Source of the DNA: Limnomonas spitsbergensis
Lineage: Eukaryota; Chlorophyta; Chlorophyceae; Chlamydomonadales
Reading direction: 5' to 3'
Assembly: GCA_037349105.1 (NCBI GenBank)
Contig: JAYJMM010000040.1
Coordinates: 62,001-126,000, forward strand
Length of the DNA: 64,000 nucleotides
The position numbers were made by a program, and so were the translations under genes. A model generated the notes under the pieces. It was not told where the DNA came from and did not search any database. It worked only from the letters and a program-made list of their open reading frames with translations. Below are positions 19,096 through 32,802 of the stretch, in pieces (position 1 is the first letter of the stretch; every line of letters starts with the position of its first letter).

Positions 19096-21380
19096 TAGCC
19101 CTCTCCCGAGTCCACCCCGAGCCCTCTCCAGTACCCTCTCCAGTGCCATCCGACTCTCCGACTCCATCGCTTTAGTGTAGAATGCCTTGTTACGCACATA
19201 TATTTTTCATTTTTCAAAAGGGACATCCTTCATGCAGACGCAGCTACAGACTCAACATGAACATCCGCAATAGCATTTGTTTAATGATAGACTTTCAAAG
19301 TAATGCATGATATTGTGATTGATGTAAATGGGTTTGTGAGAGGGGGTGTTGATTGAAGTAACTTGCAGTCATGCATGCGGTCAGACCATGGGTTCTTAAT
19401 TTACTCAGGTTCATCGGGCCGAACAGCCAAGAACTCTGCTGCATGGAGCACACTAGCTCAAACTGTGGGCACCAAGCCTATACAGGAGGTGAAGAGAGAG
19501 GGGGCGCTGACCACAATAATGTGCGGTAATGCAGTCGTACCATGACCTATTAATTTATTCAGCTACATCTGGTAGAACAGATGAGAACCATGTAACATGG
19601 TTGGCACAAGCTCGGGGCAGTAACTGCAAGCCTAGACATGAAGTGAAGGAAGAGATAGCGTGCGTCGACCACCATAAGCTGCGATGTTGCGGATTCATAA
19701 TATATTTATGGACATCGGGCTGAACAGTCAAGAACTCCGGAACATGGAGCACAAAAGCCGGGATAGTGACAGCAAGCCTATGCAGGAAGTGAAGGAAGAG
19801 AGAGTGAGCGCTGATCACAATAAGCTGCGGTGATGCGGTAGGGCCATGTGTTATTCATTTACACATGTGCATTGGGCTGAACAGCCAGGCCACTGCAGCA
19901 TGGGGCGCACTAGCTCGTGCTAGTGACAAGGAGCATAGACATGAACTGAATGAAGAGAGAGTGAGCGCAGACTGCAAAAAAGTTGCAGTGACGCGGCCGG
20001 GCTATGCGTTATTGTTTTACTCGGGTTCATCGGGCAGAAACGCCAACAACTCTGCAATATGGAGCACACTAGCTCAGGCCATTAGGCAGCAAGCCTAGAC
20101 AGGAAGTGAAGGACGGAATAGGGGGTGCTGACTGCAATAAGTTGCGGTGATGCGGTCGAGCCATGTGTTATTAATTCACCCAGGTTCATCGAGCTGAACA
20201 ACCAAGACATCTGCAACATGGAGCACCCTAGCTCAAACCAGTGGGCACCAAGCCTAGACAAGAAGTGGAGGAAGAGAGAGGGGTCGCTGACCGCAACCCT
20301 CCACCGCTTGCAGAGGCATGTAGGGGTATGCACCTTCCACCACTTGCATGTGCAGGTGGGGGACGCACCCTCCACCACATGCATGTGCGTGTATGGGTAT
20401 GCACCCTCCAATGCTTGCAAATGCATGTAGGGGTATGCATACCTGAGTGGTCTACTAGTAGCCATCAGCCATTCCGAATCTGGAACTGCTGGCCTGCAGC
20501 TACAGCGAGCATGCACACCAGCATGGAGCTGCTGGCGAGTGGTGAGCTTCCATGCCAAAATATAAAATTATAGATGCTAGCCAGCTTAGTGAACAGCCTG
20601 CACCATCTGGCGAGCTTGCGCACTAGCGTGACGCTTCTGGCCATCTTGCACACCAGCTATCAGCATAAAGTTGGTGGTCAGCTTGCGCACCGGCGTGCTT
20701 GGAGCTGAGGGACAACTTGCACACCAGCATGGAGCCCTCTCCAGTACCCTCTCCCGTGCCCTCCCCCGAGCCCTCCCCAGTACCCTCTCCCGTGCCCTCT
20801 CCAGTGCCATCCCCTGTGCCCTCCCCCGAGCCCTCTCCTGTGCCCTCCCATGAACCCTCTCCTGTAACCTATCATGTGCCCTCCCCCGTGCTTTCTCCAG
20901 TGCCATCATCCGTGCCCTCCCCCGAGCCCGCTCCAGTTCCCTCTCCAGTGCCCTCCCCCGAGCCCTCCCCAGTACCCTCTCCCGTGCCCTTTCCAGTGCC
21001 ATTCCACGTGCCCTCCCTCGAGCCCTCCCCTGTACCCTCCCCTGTTCCCTCTTCCGAGCCCTCTCCAGTACCCTCTCCAGTGCCCTCCCCCGAGCCCTCT
21101 CCAGTTCCCTCTCCAGTGCCCTCCCCCAAGCCCTCTCCAGTAACCTCCCCCGAGCCCTCCCCCGAGCCCTCCCATGTACCCTCCCCCCATGCCCTCCCCC
21201 GAGCCCTCTCATGTGCCCTCCCCCAAGCCCTCTCCAGAACCCTCCCCCGAGCCCTCATCAGAACCCTCCCCCGAGCCTTCTTTAGTGCCCTCCCCCGTGC
21301 CCTCCCCCGAGCCCTCTCCAGTACCCTCACACAAGCCCTCTTCAGTGCCCTCTCCCGAGCCCTCTCCAGTGCCCTCCCCC
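19096..21380. repeat. Satellite unit U3 (2,285 bp)
   Basis: Carries TCATTTACACATGTGCATTG (near 19856), shared only with U4 and U8, and GCCCTTTCCAG (near 20988), shared with U4-U7. Confidence 0.95.
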
Positions 21381-23665
21381 TAGCCCTCTCCCGAGTCCAC
21401 CCCGAGCCCTCTCCAGTACCCTCTCCAGTGCCATCCGACTCTCCGACTCCATCGCTTTAGTGTAGAATGCCTTGTTACGCACATATATTTTTCATTTTTC
21501 AAAAGGGACATCCTTCATGCAGACGCAGCTACAGACTCAACATGAACATCCGCAATAGCATTTGTTTAATGATAGACTTTCAAAGTAATGCATGATATTG
21601 TGATTGATGTAAATGGGTTTGTGAGAGGGGGTGTTGATTGAAGTAACTTGCAGTCATGCATGCGGTCAGACCATGGGTTCTTAATTTACTCAGGTTCATC
21701 GGGCCGAACAGCCAAGAACTCTGCTGCATGGAGCACACTAGCTCAAACTGTGGGCACCAAGCCTATACAGGAGGTGAAGAGAGAGGGGGCGCTGACCACA
21801 ATAATGTGCGGTAATGCAGTCGTACCATGACCTATTAATTTATTCAGCTACATCTGGTAGAACAGATGAGAACCATGTAACATGGTTGGCACAAGCTCGG
21901 GGCAGTAACTGCAAGCCTAGACATGAAGTGAAGGAAGAGATAGCGTGCGTCGACCACCATAAGCTGCGATGTTGCGGATTCATAATATATTTATGGACAT
22001 CGGGCTGAACAGTCAAGAACTCCGGAACATGGAGCACAAAAGCCGGGATAGTGACAGCAAGCCTATGCAGGAAGTGAAGGAAGAGAGAGTGAGCGCTGAT
22101 CACAATAAGCTGCGGTGATGCGGTAGGGCCATGTGTTATTCATTTACACATGTGCATTGGGCTGAACAGCCAGGCCACTGCAGCATGGGGCGCACTAGCT
22201 CGTGCTAGTGACAAGGAGCATAGACATGAACTGAATGAAGAGAGAGTGAGCGCAGACTGCAATAAAGTTGCAGTGACGCGGCCGGGCTATGCGTTATTGT
22301 TTTACTCGGGTTCATCGGGCAGAAACGCCAACAACTCTGCAATATGGAGCACACTAGCTCAGGCCATTAGGCAGCAAGCCTAGACAGGAAGTGAAGGACG
22401 GAATAGGGGGTGCTGACTGCAATAAGTTGCGGTGATGCGGTCGAGCCATGTGTTATTAATTCACCCAGGTTCATCGAGCTGAACAACCAAGACATCTGCA
22501 ACATGGAGCACCCTAGCTCAAACCAGTGGGCACCAAGCCTAGACAAGAAGTGGAGGAAGAGAGAGGGGTCGCTGACCGCAACCCTCCACCGCTTGCAGAG
22601 GCATGTAGGGGTATGCACCTTCCACCACTTGCATGTGCAGGTGGGGGACGCACCCTCCACCACATGCATGTGCGTGTATGGGTATGCACCCTCCAATGCT
22701 TGCAAATGCATGTAGGGGTATGCATACCTGAGTGGTCTACTAGTAGCCATCAGCCATTCCGAATCTGGAACTGCTGGCCTGCAGCTACAGCGAGCATGCA
22801 CACCAGCATGGAGCTGCTGGCGAGTGGTGAGCTTCCATGCCAAAATATAAAATTATAGATGCTAGCCAGCTTAGTGAACAGCCTGCACCATCTGGCGAGC
22901 TTGCGCACTAGCGTGAAGCTTCTGGCCATCTTGCACACCAGCTATCAGCATGAAGTTGGTGGTCAGCTTGCGCACCGGCGTGCTTGGAGCTGAGGGACAA
23001 CTTACACACCAGCATGGAGCCCTCTCCAGTACCCTCTCCCGTGCCCTCCCCCGAGCCCTCCCCAGTACCCTCTCCCGTGCCCTCTCCAGTGCCATCCCCT
23101 GTGCCCTCCCCCGAGCCCTCTCCTGTGCCCTCCCATGAACCCTCTCCTGTAACCTATCATGTGCCCTCCCCCGTGCTTTCTCCAGTGCCATCATCCGTGC
23201 CCTCCCCCGAGCCCGCTCCAGTTCCCTCTCCAGTGCCCTCCCCCGAGCCCTCCCCAGTACCCTCTCCCGTGCCCTTTCCAGTGCCATTCCACGTGCCCTC
23301 CCTCGAGCCCTCCCCTGTACCCTCCCCTGTTCCCTCTTCCGAGCCCTCTCCAGTACCCTCTCCAGTGCCCTCCCCCGAGCCCTCTCCAGTTCCCTCTCCA
23401 GTGCCCTCCCCCAAGCCCTCTCCAGTAACCTCCCCCGAGCCCTCCCCCGAGCCCTCCCATGTACCCTCCCCCCATGCCCTCCCCCGAGCCCTCTCATGTG
23501 CCCTCCCCCAAGCCCTCTCCAGAACCCTCCCCCGAGCCCTCATCAGAACCCTCCCCCGAGCCTTCTTTAGTGCCCTCCCCCGTGCCCTCCCCCGAGCCCT
23601 CTCCAGTACCCTCACACAAGCCCTCTTCAGTGCCCTCTCCCGAGCCCTCTCCAGTGCCCTCCCCC
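21381..23665. repeat. Satellite unit U4 (2,285 bp)
   Basis: Closest to U3, with the same 22140-region and GCCCTTTCC variants. Private changes are GCAATAAAGTTG near 22260 and CAACTTACACACC near 23000. Confidence 0.95.
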
Positions 23666-25949
23666 TAGCCCTCTCCCGAGTCCACCCCGAGCCCTCTCCA
23701 GTACCCTCTCCAGTGCCATCCGACTCTCCGACTCCATCGCTTTAGTGTAGAATGCCTTGTTACGCACATATATTTTTCATTTTTCAAAAGGGACATCCTT
23801 CATGCAGACGCAGCTACAGACTCAACATGAACATCCGCAATAGCATTTGTTTAATGATAGACTTTCAAAGTAATGCATGATATTGTGATTGATGTAAATG
23901 GGTTTGTGAGAGGGGGTGTTGATTGAAGTAACTTGCAGTCATGCATGCGGTCAGACCATGGGTTCTTAATTTACTCAGGTTCATCGGGCCGAACAGCCAA
24001 GAACTCTGCTGCATGGAGCACACTAGCTCAAACTGTGGGCACCAAGCCTATACAGGAGGTGAAGAGAGAGGGGGCGCTGACCACAATAATGTGCGGTAAT
24101 GCAGTCGTACCATGACCTATTAATTTATTCAGCTACATCTGGTAGAACAGATGAGAACCATGTAACATGGTTGGCACAAGCTCGGGGCAGTAACTGCAAG
24201 CCTAGACATGAAGTGAAGGAAGAGATAGCGTGCGTCGACCACCATAAGCTGCGATGTTGCGGATTCATAATATATTTATGGACATCGGGCTGAACAGTCA
24301 AGAACTCCGGAACATGGAGCACACAAGCCGGGATAGTGACAGCAAGCCTATGCAGGAAGTGAAGGAAGAGAGAGTGAGCGCTGATCACAATAAGCTGCGG
24401 GATGCGGTAGGGCCATGTGTTATTAATTTACACAGGTTCAATGGGCTGAACAGCCAGGCCACTGCAGCATGGGGCGCACTAGCTCGTGCTAGTGACAAGG
24501 AGCATAGACATGAACTGAATGAAGAGAGAGTGAGCGCAGACTGCAAAAAAGTTGCAGTGACGCGGCCGGGCTATGCGTTATTGTTTTACTCGGGTTCATC
24601 GGGCAGAAACGCCAACAACTCTGCAATATGGAGCACACTAGCTCAGGCCATTAGGCAGCAAGCCTAGACAGGAAGTGAAGGACGGAATAGGGGGTGCTGA
24701 CTGCAATAAGTTGCGGTGATGCGGTCGAGCCATGTGTTATTAATTCACCCAGGTTCATCGAGCTGAACAACCAAGACATCTGCAACATGGAGCACCCTAG
24801 CTCAAACCAGTGGGCACCAAGCCTAGACAAGAAGTGGAGGAAGAGAGAGGGGTCGCTGACCGCAACCCTCCACCGCTTGCAGAGGCATGTAGGGGTATGC
24901 ACCTTCCACCACTTGCATGTGCAGGTGGGGGACGCACCCTCCACCACATGCATGTGCGTGTATGGGTATGCACCCTCCAATGCTTGCAAATGCATGTAGG
25001 GGTATGCATACCTGAGTGGTCTACTAGTAGCCATCAGCCATTCCGAATCTGGAACTGCTGGCCTGCAGCTACAGCGAGCATGCACACCAACATGGAGCTG
25101 CTGGCGAGTGGTGAGCTTCCATGCCAAAATATAAAATTATAGATGCTAGCCAGCTTAGTGAACAGCCTGCACCATCTGGCGAGCTTGCGCACTAGCGTGA
25201 CGCTTCTGGCCATCTTGCACACCAGCTATCAGCATGAAGTTGGTGGTCAGCTTGCGCACCGGCGTGCTTGGAGCTGAGGGACAACTTGCACACCAGCATG
25301 GAGCCCTCTCCAGTACCCTCTCCCGTGCCCTCCCCCGAGCCCTCCCCAGTACCCTCTCCCGTGCCCTCTCCAGTGCCATCCCCTGTGCCCTCCCCCGAGC
25401 CCTCTCCTGTGCCCTCCCATGAACCCTCTCCTGTAACCTATCATGTGCCCTCCCCCGTGCTTTCTCCAGTGCCATCATCCGTGCCCTCCCCCGAGCCCGC
25501 TCCAGTTCCCTCTCCAGTGCCCTCCCCCGAGCCCTCCCCAGTACCCTCTCCCGTGCCCTTTCCAGTGCCATTCCACGTGCCCTCCCTCGAGCCCTCCCCT
25601 GTACCCTCCCCTGTTCCCTCTTCCGAGCCCTCTCCAGTACCCTCTCCAGTGCCCTCCCCCGAGCCCTCTCCAGTTCCCTCTCCAGTGCCCTCCCCCAAGC
25701 CCTCTCCAGTAACCTCCCCCGAGCCCTCCCCCGAGCCCTCCCATGTACCCTCCCCCCATGCCCTCCCCCGAGCCCTCTCATGTGCCCTCCCCCAAGCCCT
25801 CTCCAGAACCCTCCCCCGAGCCCTCATCAGAACCCTCCCCCGAGCCTTCTTTAGTGCCCTCCCCCGTGCCCTCCCCCGAGCCCTCTCCAGTACCCTCACA
25901 CAAGCCCTCTTCAGTGCCCTCTCCCGAGCCCTCTCCAGTGCCCTCCCCC
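23666..25949. repeat. Satellite unit U5 (2,284 bp)
   Basis: One base is missing at GCTGCGGGATGCGG (near 24396), as in U6 and U7. This fuses two sub-repeat frames into 137 codons (24254-24667). Also has GAGCACACAAGCC and CACCAACATGG, shared with U6-U7. Confidence 0.95.
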
Positions 25950-28233
25950 TAGCCCTCTCCCGAGTCCACCCCGAGCCCTCTCCAGTACCCTCTCCAGTGC
26001 CATCCGACTCTCCGACTCCATCGCTTTAGTGTAGAATGCCTTGTTACGCACATATATTTTTCATTTTTCAAAATGGACATCCTTCATGCAGACGCAGCTA
26101 CAGACTCAACATGAACATCCGCAATAGCACTTGTTTAATGATAGACTTTCAAAGTAATGCATGATATTGTGATTGATGTAAATGGGTTTGTGAGAGGGGG
26201 TGTTGATTGAAGTAACTTGCAGTCATGCATGCGGTCAGACCATGGGTTCTTAATTTACTCAGGTTCATCGGGCCGAACAGCCAAGAACTCTGCTGCATGG
26301 AGCACACTAGCTCAAACTGTGGGCACCAAGCCTATACAGGAGGTGAAGAGAGAGGGGGCGCTGACCACAATAATGTGCGGTAATGCAGTCGTACCATGAC
26401 CTATTAATTTATTCAGCTACATCTGGTAGAACAGATGAGAACCATGTAACATGGTTGGCACAAGCTCGGGGCAGTAACTGCAAGCCTAGACATGAAGTGA
26501 AGGAAGAGATAGCGTGCGTCGACCACCATAAGCTGCGATGTTGCGGATTCATAATATATTTATGGACTTCGGGCTGAACAGTCAAGAACTCCGGAACATG
26601 GAGCACACAAGCCGGGATAGTGACAGCAAGCCTATGCAGGAAGTGAAGGAAGAGAGAGTGAGCGCTGATCACAATAAGCTGCGGGATGCGGTAGGGCCAT
26701 GTGTTATTAATTTACACAGGTTCAATGGGCTGAACAGCCAGGCCACTGCAGCATGGGGCGCACTAGCTCGTGCTAGTGACAAGGAGCATAGACATGAACT
26801 GAATGAAGAGAGAGTGAGCGCAGACTGCAAAAAAGTTGCAGTGACGCGGCCGGGCTATGCGTTATTGTTTTACTCGGGTTCATCGGGCAGAAACGCCAAC
26901 AACTCTGCAATATGGAGCACACTAGCTCAGGCCATTAGGCAGCAAGCCTAGACAGGAAGTGAAGGACGGAATAGGGGGTGCTGACTGCAATAAGTTGCGG
27001 TGATGCGGTCGAGCCATGTGTTATTAATTCACCCAGGTTCATCGAGCTGAACAACCAAGACATCTGCAACATGGAGCACCCTAGCTCAAACCAGTGGGCA
27101 CCAAGCCTAGACAAGAAGTGGAGGAAGAGAGAGGGGTCGCTGACCGCAACCCTCCACCGCTTGCAGAGGCATGTAGGGGTATGCACCTTCCACCACTTGC
27201 ATGTGCAGGTGGGGGACGCACCCTCCACCACATGCATGTGCGTGTATGGGTATGCACCCTCCAATGCTTGCAAATGCATGTAGGGGTATGCATACCTGAG
27301 TGGTCTACTAGTAGCCATCAGCCATTCCGAATCTGGAACTGCTGGCCTGCAGCTACAGCGAGCATGCACACCAACATGGAGCTGCTGGCGAGTGGTGAGC
27401 TTCCATGCCAAAATATAAAATTATAGATGCTAGCCAGCTTAGTGAACAGCCTGCACCATCTGGCGAGCTTGCGCACTAGCGTGAAGCTTCTGGCCATCTT
27501 GCACACCAGCTATCAGCATGAAGTTGGTGGTCAGCTTGCGCACCGGCGTGCTTGGAGCTGAGGGACAACTTGCACACCAGCATGGAGCCCTCTCCAGTAC
27601 CCTCTCCCGTGCCCTCCCCCGAGCCCTCCCCAGTACCCTCTCCCGTGCCCTCTCCAGTGCCTTCCCCTGTGCCCTCCCCCGAGCCCTCTCCTGTGCCCTC
27701 CCATGAACCCTCTCCTGTAACCTATCATGTGCCCTCCCCCGTGCTTTCTCCAGTGCCATCATCCGTGCCCTCCCCCGAGCCCGCTCCAGTTCCCTCTCCA
27801 GTGCCCTCCCCCGAGCCCTCCCCAGTACCCTCTCCCGTGCCCTTTCCAGTGCCATTCCACGTGCCCTCCCTCGAGCCCTCCCCTGTACCCTCCCCTGTTC
27901 CCTCTTCCGAGCCCTCTCCAGTACCCTCTCCAGTGCCCTCCCCCGAGCCCTCTCCAGTTCCCTCTCCAGTGCCCTCCCCCAAGCCCTCTCCAGTAACCTC
28001 CCCCGAGCCCTCCCCCGAGCCCTCCCATGTACCCTCCCCCCATGCCCTCCCCCGAGCCCTCTCATGTGCCCTCCCCCAAGCCCTCTCCAGAACCCTCCCC
28101 CGAGCCCTCATCAGAACCCTCCCCCGAGCCTTCTTTAGTGCCCTCCCCCGTGCCCTCCCCCGAGCCCTCTCCAGTACCCTCACACAAGCCCTCTTCAGTG
28201 CCCTCTCCCGAGCCCTCTCCAGTGCCCTCCCCC
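25950..28233. repeat. Satellite unit U6 (2,284 bp)
   Basis: Has the U5-U7 deletion plus CAAAATGGAC near the start (shared with U7 and U8). CAATAGCACTTG, GGACTTCGGG and GTGCCTTCCCC are shared only with U7. Confidence 0.95.
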
Positions 28234-30517
28234 TAGCCCTCTCCCGAGTCCACCCCGAGCCCTCTCCAGTACCCTCTCCAGTGCCATCCGACTCTCCGAC
28301 TCCATCGCTTTAGTGTAGAATGCCTTGTTACGCACATATATTTTTCATTTTTCAAAATGGACATCCTTCATGCAGACGCAGCTACAGACTCAACATGAAC
28401 ATCCGCAATAGCACTTGTTTAATGATAGACTTTCAAAGTAATGCATGATATTGTGATTGATGTAAATGGGTTTGTGAGAGGGGGTGTTGATTGAAGTAAC
28501 TTGCAGTCATGCATGCGGTCAGACCATGGGTTCTTAATTTACTCAGGTTCATCGGGCCGAACAGCCAAGAACTCTGCTGCATGGAGCACACTAGCTCAAA
28601 CTGTGGGCACCAAGCCTATACAGGAGGTGAAGAGAGAGGGGGCGCTGACCACAATAATGTGCGGTAATGCAGTCGTACCATGACCTATTAATTTATTCAG
28701 CTACATCTGGTAGAACAGATGAGAACCATGTAACATGGTTGGCACAAGCTCGGGGCAGTAACTGCAAGCCTAGACATGAAGTGAAGGAAGAGATAGCGTG
28801 CGTCGACCACCATAAGCTGCGATGTTGCGGATTCATAATATATTTATGGACTTCGGGCTGAACAGTCAAGAACTCCGGAACATGGAGCACACAAGCCGGG
28901 ATAGTGACAGCAAGCCTATGCAGGAAGTGAAGGAAGAGAGAGTGAGCGCTGATCACAATAAGCTGCGGGATGCGGTAGGGCCATGTGTTATTAATTTACA
29001 CAGGTTCAATGGGCTGAACAGCCAGGCCACTGCAGCATGGGGCGCACTAGCTCGTGCTAGTGACAAGGAGCATAGACATGAACTGAATGAAGAGAGAGTG
29101 AGCGCAGACTGCAAAAAAGTTGCAGTGACGCGGCCGGGCTATGCGTTATTGTTTTACTCGGGTTCATCGGGCAGAAACGCCAACAACTCTGCAATATGGA
29201 GCACACTAGCTCAGGCCATTAGGCAGCAAGCCTAGACAGGAAGTGAAGGACGGAATAGGGGGTGCTGACTGCAATAAGTTGCGGTGATGCGGTCGAGCCA
29301 TGTGTTATTAATTCACCCAGGTTCATCGAGCTGAACAACCAAGACATCTGCAACATGGAGCACCCTAGCTCAAACCAGTGGGCACCAAGCCTAGACAAGA
29401 AGTGGAGGAAGAGAGAGGGGTCGCTGACCGCAACCCTCCACCGCTTGCAGAGGCATGTAGGGGTATGCACCTTCCACCACTTGCATGTGCAGGTGGGGGA
29501 CGCACCCTCCACCACATGCATGTGCGTGTATGGGTATGCACCCTCCAATGCTTGCAAATGCATGTAGGGGTATGCATACCTGAGTGGTCTACTAGTAGCC
29601 ATCAGCCATTCCGAATCTGGAACTGCTGGCCTGCAGCTACAGCGAGCATGCACACCAACATGGAGCTGCTGGCGAGTGGTGAGCTTCCATGCCAAAATAT
29701 AAAATTATAGATGCTAGCCAGCTTAGTGAACAGCCTGCACCATCTGGCGAGCTTGCGCACTAGCGTGAAGCTTCTGGCCATCTTGCACACCAGCTATCAG
29801 CATGAAGTTGGTGGTCAGCTTGCGCACCGGCGTGCTTGGAGCTGAGGGACAACTTGCACACCAGCATGGAGCCCTCTCCAGTACCCTCTCCCGTGCCCTC
29901 CCCCGAGCCCTCCCCAGTACCCTCTCCCGTGCCCTCTCCAGTGCCTTCCCCTGTGCCCTCCCCCGAGCCCTCTCCTGTGCCCTCCCATGAACCCTCTCCT
30001 GTAACCTATCATGTGCCCTCCCCCGTGCTTTCTCCAGTGCCATCATCCGTGCCCTCCCCCGAGCCCGCTCCAGTTCCCTCTCCAGTGCCCTCCCCCGAGC
30101 CCTCCCCAGTACCCTCTCCCGTGCCCTTTCCAGTGCCATTCCACGTGCCCTCCCTCGAGCCCTCCCCTGTACCCTCCCCTGTTCCCTCTTCCGAGCCCTC
30201 TCCAGTACCCTCTCCAGTGCCCTCCCCCGAGCCCTCTCCAGTTCCCTCTCCAGTGCCCTCCCCCAAGCCCTCTCCAGTAACCTCCCCCGAGCCCTCCCCC
30301 GAGCCCTCCCATGTACCCTCCCCCCATGCCCTCCCCCGAGCCCTCTCATGTGCCCTCCCCCAAGCCCTCTCCAGAACCCTCCCCCGAGCCCTCATCAGAA
30401 CCCTCCCCCGAGCCTTCTTTAGTGCCCTCCCCCGTGCCCTCCCCCGAGCCCTCTCCAGTACCCTCACACAAGCCCTCTTCAGTGCCCTCTCCCGAGCCCT
30501 CTCCAGTGCCCTCCCCC
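28234..30517. repeat. Satellite unit U7 (2,284 bp)
   Basis: Practically a copy of U6, carrying all of its private variants. This is the most recent duplication visible in this part of the array. Confidence 0.95.
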
Positions 30518-32802
30518 TAGCCCTCTCCCGAGTCCACCCCGAGCCCTCTCCAGTACCCTCTCCAGTGCCATCCGACTCTCCGACTCCATCGCTTTAGTGT
30601 AGAATGCCTTGTTACGCACATATATTTTTCATTTTTCAAAATGGACATCCTTCATGCAGACGCAGCTACAGACTCAACATGAACATCCGCAATAGCATTT
30701 GTTTAATGATAGACTTTCAAAGTAATGCATGATATTGTGATTGATGTAAATGGGTTTGTGAGAGGGGGTGTTGATTGAAGTAACTTGCAGTCATGCATGC
30801 GGTCAGACCATGGGTTCTTAATTTACTCAGGTTCATCGGGCCGAACAGCCAAGAACTCTGCTGCATGGAGCACACTAGCTCAAACTGTGGGCACCAAGCC
30901 TATACAGGAGGTGAAGAGAGAGGGGGCGCTGACCACAATAATGTGCGGTAATGCAGTCGTACCATGACCTATTAATTTATTCAGCTACATCTGGTAGAAC
31001 AGATGAGAACCATGTAACATGGTTGGCACAAGCTCGGGGCAGTAACTGCAAGCCTAGACATGAAGTGAAGGAAGAGATAGCGTGCGTCGACCACCATAAG
31101 CTGCGATGTTGCGGATTCATAATATATTTATGGACATCGGGCTGAACAGTCAAGAACTCCGGAACATGGAGCACAAAAGCCGGGATAGTGACAGCAAGCC
31201 TATGCAGGAAGTGAAGGAAGAGAGAGTGAGCGCTGATCACAATAAGCTGCGGTGATGCGGTAGGGCCATGTGTTATTCATTTACACATGTGCATTGGGCT
31301 GAACAGCCAGGCCACTGCAGCATGGGGCGCACTAGCTCGTGCTAGTGACAAGGAGCATAGACATGAACTGAATGAAGAGAGAGTGAGCGCAGACTGCAAA
31401 AAAGTTGCAGTGACGCGGCCGGGCTATGCGTTATTGTTTTACTCGGGTTCATCGGGCAGAAACGCCAACAACTCTGCAATATGGAGCACACTAGCTCAGG
31501 CCATTAGGCAGCAAGCCTAGACAGGAAGTGAAGGACGGGATAGGGGGTGCTGACTGCAATAAGTTGCGGTGATGCGGTCGAGCCATGTGTTATTAATTCA
31601 CCCAGGTTCATCGAGCTGAACAACCAAGACATCTGCAACATGGAGCACCCTAGCTCAAACCAGTGGGCACCAAGCCTAGACAAGAAGTGGAGGAAGAGAG
31701 AGGGGTCGCTGACCGCAACCCTCCACCGCTTGCAGAGGCATGTAGGGGTATGCACCTTCCACCACTTGCATGTGCAGGTGGGGGACGCACCCTCCACCAC
31801 ATGCATGTGCGTGTATGGGTATGCACCCTCCAATGCTTGCAAATGCATGTAGGGGTATGCATACCTGAGTGGTCTACTAGTAGCCATCAGCCATTCCGAA
31901 TCTGGAACTGCTGGCCTGCAGCTACAGCGAGCATGCACACCAGCATGGAGCTGCTGGCGAGTGGTGAGCTTCCATGCCAAAATATAAAATTATAGATGCT
32001 AGCCAGCTTAGTGAACAGCCTGCACCATCTGGCGAGCTTGCGCACTAGCGTGAAGCTTCTGGCCATCTTGCACACCAGCTATCAGCATGAAGTTGGTGGT
32101 CAGCTTGCGCACCGGCGTGCTTGGAGCTGAGGGACAACTTGCACACCAGCATGGAACCCTCTCCAGTACCCTCTCCCGTGCCCTCCCCCGAGCCCTCCCC
32201 AGTACCCTCTCCCGTGCCCTCTCCAGTGCCATCCCCTGTGCCCTCCCCCGAGCCCTCTCCTGTGCCCTCCCATGAACCCTCTCCTGTAACCTATCATGTG
32301 CCCTCCCCCGTGCTTTCTCCAGTGCCATCATCCGTGCCCTCCCCCGAGCCCGCTCCAGTTCCCTCTCCAGTGCCCTCCCCCGAGCCCTCCCCAGTACCCT
32401 CTCCCGTGCCCTCTCCAGTGCCATTCCACGTGCCCTCCCTCGAGCCCTCCCCTGTACCCTCCCCTGTTCCCTCTTCCGAGCCCTCTCCAGTACCCTCTCC
32501 AGTGCCCTCCCCCGAGCCCTCTCCAGTTCCCTCTCCAGTGCCCTCCCCCAAGCCCTCTCCAGTAACCTCCCCCGAGCCCTCCCCCGAGCCCTCCCATGTA
32601 CCCTCCCCCCATGCCCTCCCCCGAGCCCTCTCATGTGCCCTCCCCCAAGCCCTCTCCAGAACCCTCCCCCGAGCCCTCATCAGAACCCTCCCCCGAGCCT
32701 TCTTTAGTGCCCTCCCCCGTGCCCTCCCCCGAGCCCTCTCCAGTACCCTCACACAAGCCCTCTTCAGTGCCCTCTCCCGAGCCCTCTCCAGTGCCCTCCC
32801 CC
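30518..32802. repeat. Satellite unit U8 (2,285 bp)
   Basis: The start matches U6/U7 (CAAAATGGAC). Its sub-repeat 4 matches U3/U4 (TGTGCATTG near 31289), and its PSP tract lacks the GCCCTTTCC of U3-U7. It thus looks like a mosaic at the edge of the U5-U7 block. Private: GGACGGGATAG and CATGGAACCC. Confidence 0.95.

Noticed and set aside
24254..24667. 137-codon frame in U5-U7 as a new gene
   Set aside because: It arises from one deleted base that joins two decayed sub-repeat frames. The other 19 units lack it.
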